Below, one piece after another: positions 60,541-64,000 of a stretch of 64,000 bases of DNA. The DNA is from Persicaria tinctoria (Eukaryota; Streptophyta; Magnoliopsida; Caryophyllales; Polygonaceae), in NCBI GenBank assembly GCA_037127255.1, contig JBANSL010000004.1:71384627-71448626 (forward strand), given 5' to 3'. Both the position numbers and the translations under genes were made by a program. Position 1 is the first letter of the stretch; each line of letters begins with the position of its first letter. Below the pieces are notes generated by a model. The model was not told the origin of the DNA. It saw only the letters and a list, made by a program, of their open reading frames with translations, and made no database searches.

Positions 60541-60844
60541 CTGAATTGTGAGACACCGGATCGTAATTAAAAGAAGATAAACCATAATCATAGTTGCACA
60601 GGCCTAAACAGCAGGCATAGTTTAGATCATACCCTCCCTCGAAAAATATGATGACTGTCTACAAAGATCAAAGGTCATTTTAACCAATTTATAACAAATC
60701 TACTAAAATCCATGATCAGATGACTGCCTTTTTTCTCTTTTTGATATATAAGTGTAAAAAGATTGGGGTGAGAAATCAGTCCATGATTTTTACATAGTTC
60801 GCTACAGAGAGAAATTCAATCTTATTGACAACGAATCGACATAC

Positions 60845-61076
60845 CTTACATCAGATACACCTCTGATTGTTGCAAAGATCACAATAGGAGAGACTGGGCT
60901 TTCTACACTATTCAATGTCGAGCATATATACCTATTCAGGACATACACAGGGTGAATTCATTAAAGAGACAAAACCCAAGTCAAAACAAAAAGCAAATCT
61001 CCAAAAGTACCTCACCAATGAATAAGAACCCAGGCACAAGCTCTGCCACACCTTCATCAATGTAGCGGTTAACTAC
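60845..61076 (-). pseudogene. RuvB-like 1 (TIP49a/RVB1) two-exon fragment
   Basis: Exon 61,076-61,016 reads VVNRYIDEGVAELVPGFLFI, the segment leading into the Walker B motif of RUVBL1. Exon 60,931-60,845 reads YMLDIE, then, after a deletion with a frame change, SPVSPIVIFATIRGVSDVR. The family has about 14 residues between LDIE and the SPIVIFATNRG block. Both exons have GT-AG borders. Walker A and the rest of the ATPase are missing. Confidence 0.8.
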
Positions 61077-61652
61077 CTGTAACAGCAGAACTATTGGGTT
61101 AAAACATATATAATCCCAGGTCTGATATCCAACACAAGCCAACAATGACATCAACTTAAAAATGCGTAAAATCTATGTACTCAACCCATATTATTATGCT
61201 CAACTTGCTGTCTGCCATAAAGCAACGATTTGGGAGCTTCCAGATCAGCCATTTCATATAAAATTGGCAACTGGACAGATCAAGAATTTGTGGAATGGAA
61301 AACAGGAATTAGTGTCAGTACCATGAAAGCGAGGAAGTAGAGGAAACTTTTGAAACATGTCAACCAACTTGTGGTTCAGCTCATTATGGCTGATGTTTCT
61401 GCATCTGGAGAAAAAGGGAAACACGAAAACCAATGAGTAGCTCTCCTTGCAAAATCCTAAGCAATGTAAACTGCACATGAAGAAAGAATGCATAGTAGAA
61501 ACGAAGAAGCAAAGATGTAACAAGCAAAGAATGCATAGTAGAAACATCAGTCCCAGCTCTGTCAAATCGGCAGCAAAATGTAACAAGCAAAGAAGCAAAG
61601 ATATCAAATAGGCAGCATACATATCAAATAGGCAGAAAAGTAGAGCAATGAT

Positions 61653-61688
61653 TTCTTATCAATCGATCGAAGATCGATTGATAAAGAA
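61653..61688. repeat. Hairpin, copy 1
   Basis: TTATCAATCGATC and GATCGATTGATAA are separated by GAA, with the outer bases nearly complementary (one mismatch). Same core as 61,985-62,021. Confidence 0.85.
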
Positions 61689-61984
61689 AACAGTCGGAAC
61701 GAAACCTCGGCTCGTAAAAATTGATCGACGGTGATCCTGCAAGCAAAGAAGCAATGATCACAAAATCAGAGGGATGAAGCTTGGGGAAACTGAGCTAGGC
61801 ATGTGTAATTGATGATCAATTTGGAGCATTAAACTCTGTCCAGTCATCAAATCTTCTCCAAATCATATTCCATCAAATCACTAAGCTTAACGAGCCAAAG
61901 AGGAGAAAATCTACGAAATTTAAAAACAACAAGCACAAGATTTCCCTTTGTTCAGCAATTGAAGCCATCACAGACAAGATCGAG

Positions 61985-62021
61985 TTCCTTATCAATCGAT
62001 CGAAGATCGATTGATAAGGAA
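61985..62021. repeat. Hairpin, copy 2 (perfect 17-bp stem)
   Basis: TTCCTTATCAATCGATC, loop GAA, GATCGATTGATAAGGAA: every base pairs. It repeats the hairpin found about 330 bp to the left. Confidence 0.92.
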
Positions 62022-62191
62022 CCTAGCAATGAAGAAATCTAGCAATGAGGTTATATGTCAGAATCCTACTAGTAAATAGAGAAGGGGAATGAAACGTTTG
62101 ATTCACATTCTGAACCTATACACAGATCACACAGATCAACCAAGATCAATTGAAGTAGCCAGTGGTGATGTTAAATTGAAACAATAGAAAA

Positions 62192-62830
62192 TTGAAATTG
62201 AGATCAAGAGTATCGACACTTACAACCAGATCTGAGGTGATGAAGAAGAGCCACTCCCTCGACCTCGCTCGCTCCGCTCGACGTCGACATTACTCGCTCA
62301 CCATCCACCGGGAGGCGCGGATCTGTTTTTTTTTCGGGGAGGAGCGGATTCGACCACCACCGCATTCAGCACATAGGAAATTGATGAACACAGCGCCTGG
62401 AGGAGACCTAGCTCCGGCCGCTCCCTCGATCTCGCTCCGCCGCCTCGCTCGCTCGCTCTGCCTTGCTCGACCGCGCTCGCCCGCGCCACTTCAGATCTGG
62501 ACCGGAGGAGGAGCACCGATGGAATTCGACTTCAGATTTGGACTCCATCGCTCGCTGCCGCTGGACGAAGACCAGACGCTCGCTCCGCGCTCGCTTCCGG
62601 GGTGGACGCAGATGGAGGAAGATGGAAGGAGGAGCCGGATTCAGGAATCACTCGCCGGAGATGCGGGAAGATGGACGGGGAAGGAGGAGCTCGCGGAGAG
62701 GACGGGAGAGAGAGTGCGTAGGAGCGCGTAAGAAGGGTTTATATTGCGGACAATTCACAAAATTGTCCCAAAATACGGATATTTTGCAAATTAAGCCCAT
62801 TTCGTTGCTATTTTGCAAAATCCCCCTAGA
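62192..62830 (-). other. GC-rich leader and Mutator-like terminus
   Basis: CG- and GA-rich sequence with overlapping long frames on both strands, none recognisable, followed by the TIR-like edge with TTTGCAAAAT phrases. It is read as captured promoter/5' UTR plus element terminus. Confidence 0.45.
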
Positions 62831-63117
62831 TTAATTTGAGCCATTATTTATTGTTGTGAAGACATCTTAAGAAATGGTTTATGAGTTTGGCCCTTTTCCA
62901 ACAGAAAGTTAAAAGTTAAATAGCATATATGTATTCAAGACTTAAGAAATGGGGGCTTTGAGTTATAGTTACTGCATCTAAAATTGATGAATAAAAAAGA
63001 TGAGAAGAGTGTACTCATTTTTTAGGCTTCACAATATTTTATCACAATATTTTATCAACTCTAAAATTTATGAACTTCTAATTGACAGACTTCCATTCTT
63101 ATTTTTGTAGAATATGT

Positions 63118-63861
63118 ACGTCATATCTCCTAACGATGAGAAATTGAAGAAGTACATTAAGATTCAGGCAACCTGATCAAGATACTGCAGTTGGAAGTAC
63201 AAATGTCACTGCCACTTCCTGAAGCATAGTCCAGCCATACCTCTTGAGTTTAAAGTTTGTCCTGAGCAATGTCGCTACCTTGTGGAGAAGGAGCTCCTCG
63301 ACCCTGAGAAACAGGTTAGCTTGGGTTTTTCTTTTATTGTAGAATTCAGATTTCTTTTTTCCGTTCAAGTGTTTCTATAGCTTTAAATTTTTTTTCTCTT
63401 ATTTTTATATCTTCTTGTGTATTCGGAGGCAATAAACAATCACAACAAGCTGAATAGAACTAAGAATCCCAAGCCGATAGTCCACCATCCAGGGCCTAGA
63501 CCCGTATGTTACCGGGCAGAGAAGCCCTACAAGGAGGGACACTTGGGACCTTATGTGCAACCTGAAATCAACGAATACCTCTTGGATGAAGACGAGGAGA
63601 TGGTGGTGAGTATGTATTGATAGATTTAGCTAACTATGAATTATAGGATGCTATTGCTGAATTTCTAGGATGTTTTTTTTGTATAGGATGTTAATGTTTT
63701 GTTTGCATTGTTAGAACATTATGCAAAAGTGAATTGACGAGGTTGTGAGAATTCCATACCAGAGGAAGAAGATGATGGTGTCCTACCAGTAGCTGATCAG
63801 TGTGAGATAATCATGAAGGCCTTTGGAGAACGGAGAGGCACACTAGTGTACGAGGTAACCA
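63118..63861 (+). pseudogene. Exon-like blocks, possibly Ptta/En-Spm-related coding sequence
   Basis: Three plus-strand blocks with splice-like borders. About 63,115-63,314 reads YVISPNDEKLKKYIKIQAT, a TGA, then SWKYKCHCHFLKHSPAIPLE and FKVCPEQCRYLVEKELLDPE before GTTAGC. About 63,425-63,605 reads NHNKLNRTKNPKPIVHHPGP and KEGHLGPYVQPEINEYLLDE before GTGAGT. About 63,755-63,855 ends RRGTLVYE before GTAACC. The CPxQxxxLV then KNxxNRxK...HHxG order is loosely like plant Ptta/En-Spm transposase-associated proteins, but the match is weak. It continues beyond the window. The TGA argues for decay. Confidence 0.3.
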
Positions 63862-64000
63862 ATATTGTTGATATAGTCAATATTTTCAACTTTAAAAATG
63901 GATAAAACTAACCAAATGGAGACTTGCATACATGATGTTATATATATAGTAATATTCAAATGATTAGTAATATATATTTTCAATTTTGGTGGGTTGATTA

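Larger units (their letters stand above)
61077..62191. other. Intron-like sequence with two perfect-stem hairpins
   Basis: AT-rich noncoding sequence. A short open block near 61,285-61,395 (minus, HNELNHKLVDMFQKFPLLPR) may be an exon remnant of unknown origin. Two hairpins of nearly the same sequence are listed separately. Confidence 0.4.
58760..62830 (-). mobile_element. Chimeric gene-fragment cluster, probable Pack-MULE
   Basis: Minus-strand pieces of at least three unrelated host genes (RUVBL1, glutathione reductase, LOG) follow one another behind a GC-rich leader (62,192-62,740). The right edge at 62,745-62,830 reads, inverted, GGGGGATTTTGCAAAATAGC then AATTTGCAAAATATCCG and GGGACAATTTTG, resembling Mutator-like TIRs and the terminus near 7,545. 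The left edge is not identified; 58,760 is only the first base after the CACTA flank with plausible change of character. A Helitron origin is the alternative. No transposase present. Confidence 0.45.

Noticed and set aside
62192..62834. Plus-strand frames of 179 and 123 codons in a GC-rich block
   Set aside because: Arg/Ser-rich by composition, open on both strands, with no domain; better explained as a leader region of the minus-strand gene-fragment cluster.

Overview
This is nuclear DNA from a flowering plant, most likely a eudicot. It is AT-rich, its genes have short exons with GT-AG introns, and nearly all of it is transposable elements. These include CACTA, PIF/Harbinger, Helitron and Mutator-like elements, MITEs and a Ty3/gypsy-type LTR remnant. 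I see no complete ordinary host gene. Recognisable host coding sequence occurs as exon-intron fragments, mostly inside transposons, or as decayed copies. No rRNA, tRNA or CRISPR array was seen. I could not identify the species.

Layout from left to right. 1-1,372: one end of a CACTA element that runs off the window. 1,834-6,123: short inverted-repeat elements sharing one terminal family, plus a MITE. 6,168-6,621 (minus): a broken S-protein-homologue (SPH/S1) gene. 7,540-11,160: a region with a Mutator-like terminus and the 3' exons of a SERINC gene. About 11,216-18,606: a PIF/Harbinger element with an open DDE transposase, a Myb/SANT partner gene broken by three stops, and a small third spliced gene on the opposite strand. 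18,607-35,588: low-complexity satellite surrounding a deleted minus-strand gypsy-type retroelement that is studded with the palindrome CTCGATATCGAG. That retroelement was hit by a second CACTA (20,160-28,612, TSD ACA), which itself contains a Helitron (23,747-28,188).

35,589-58,718 is the most notable structure: four nested transposons with readable junctions. A CACTA element (TSD AGT) carries an array of 80-bp repeats. An 18.1-kb minus-strand Helitron (39,140-57,220) with Rep-helicase and RPA1-like genes sits in that array at a clean A|T junction. A 6.4-kb plus-strand Helitron (45,235-51,607) sits in an intron of the Rep-helicase gene and has captured pieces of an RS2Z splicing factor, a GH35 beta-galactosidase and an unidentified repeat protein. 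A 0.94-kb PIF/Harbinger MITE (48,523-49,458, TSD TTA) sits inside that Helitron.

58,760-62,830 holds a chimeric set of minus-strand gene fragments (LOG, glutathione reductase, RUVBL1) ending in a GC-rich leader and a Mutator-like terminus. 62,840-64,000 has a few exon-like blocks of uncertain identity.

How the genes work together: the outer Helitron's Rep-helicase (HUH nuclease plus PIF1-type helicase) and RPA1-like protein would have driven rolling-circle transposition, but the Rep-helicase frame is now broken while RPA1 reads open. The Harbinger transposase needs a Myb-like partner, and here that partner is broken. The window therefore reads as a record of successive insertions and gene capture rather than active host loci.
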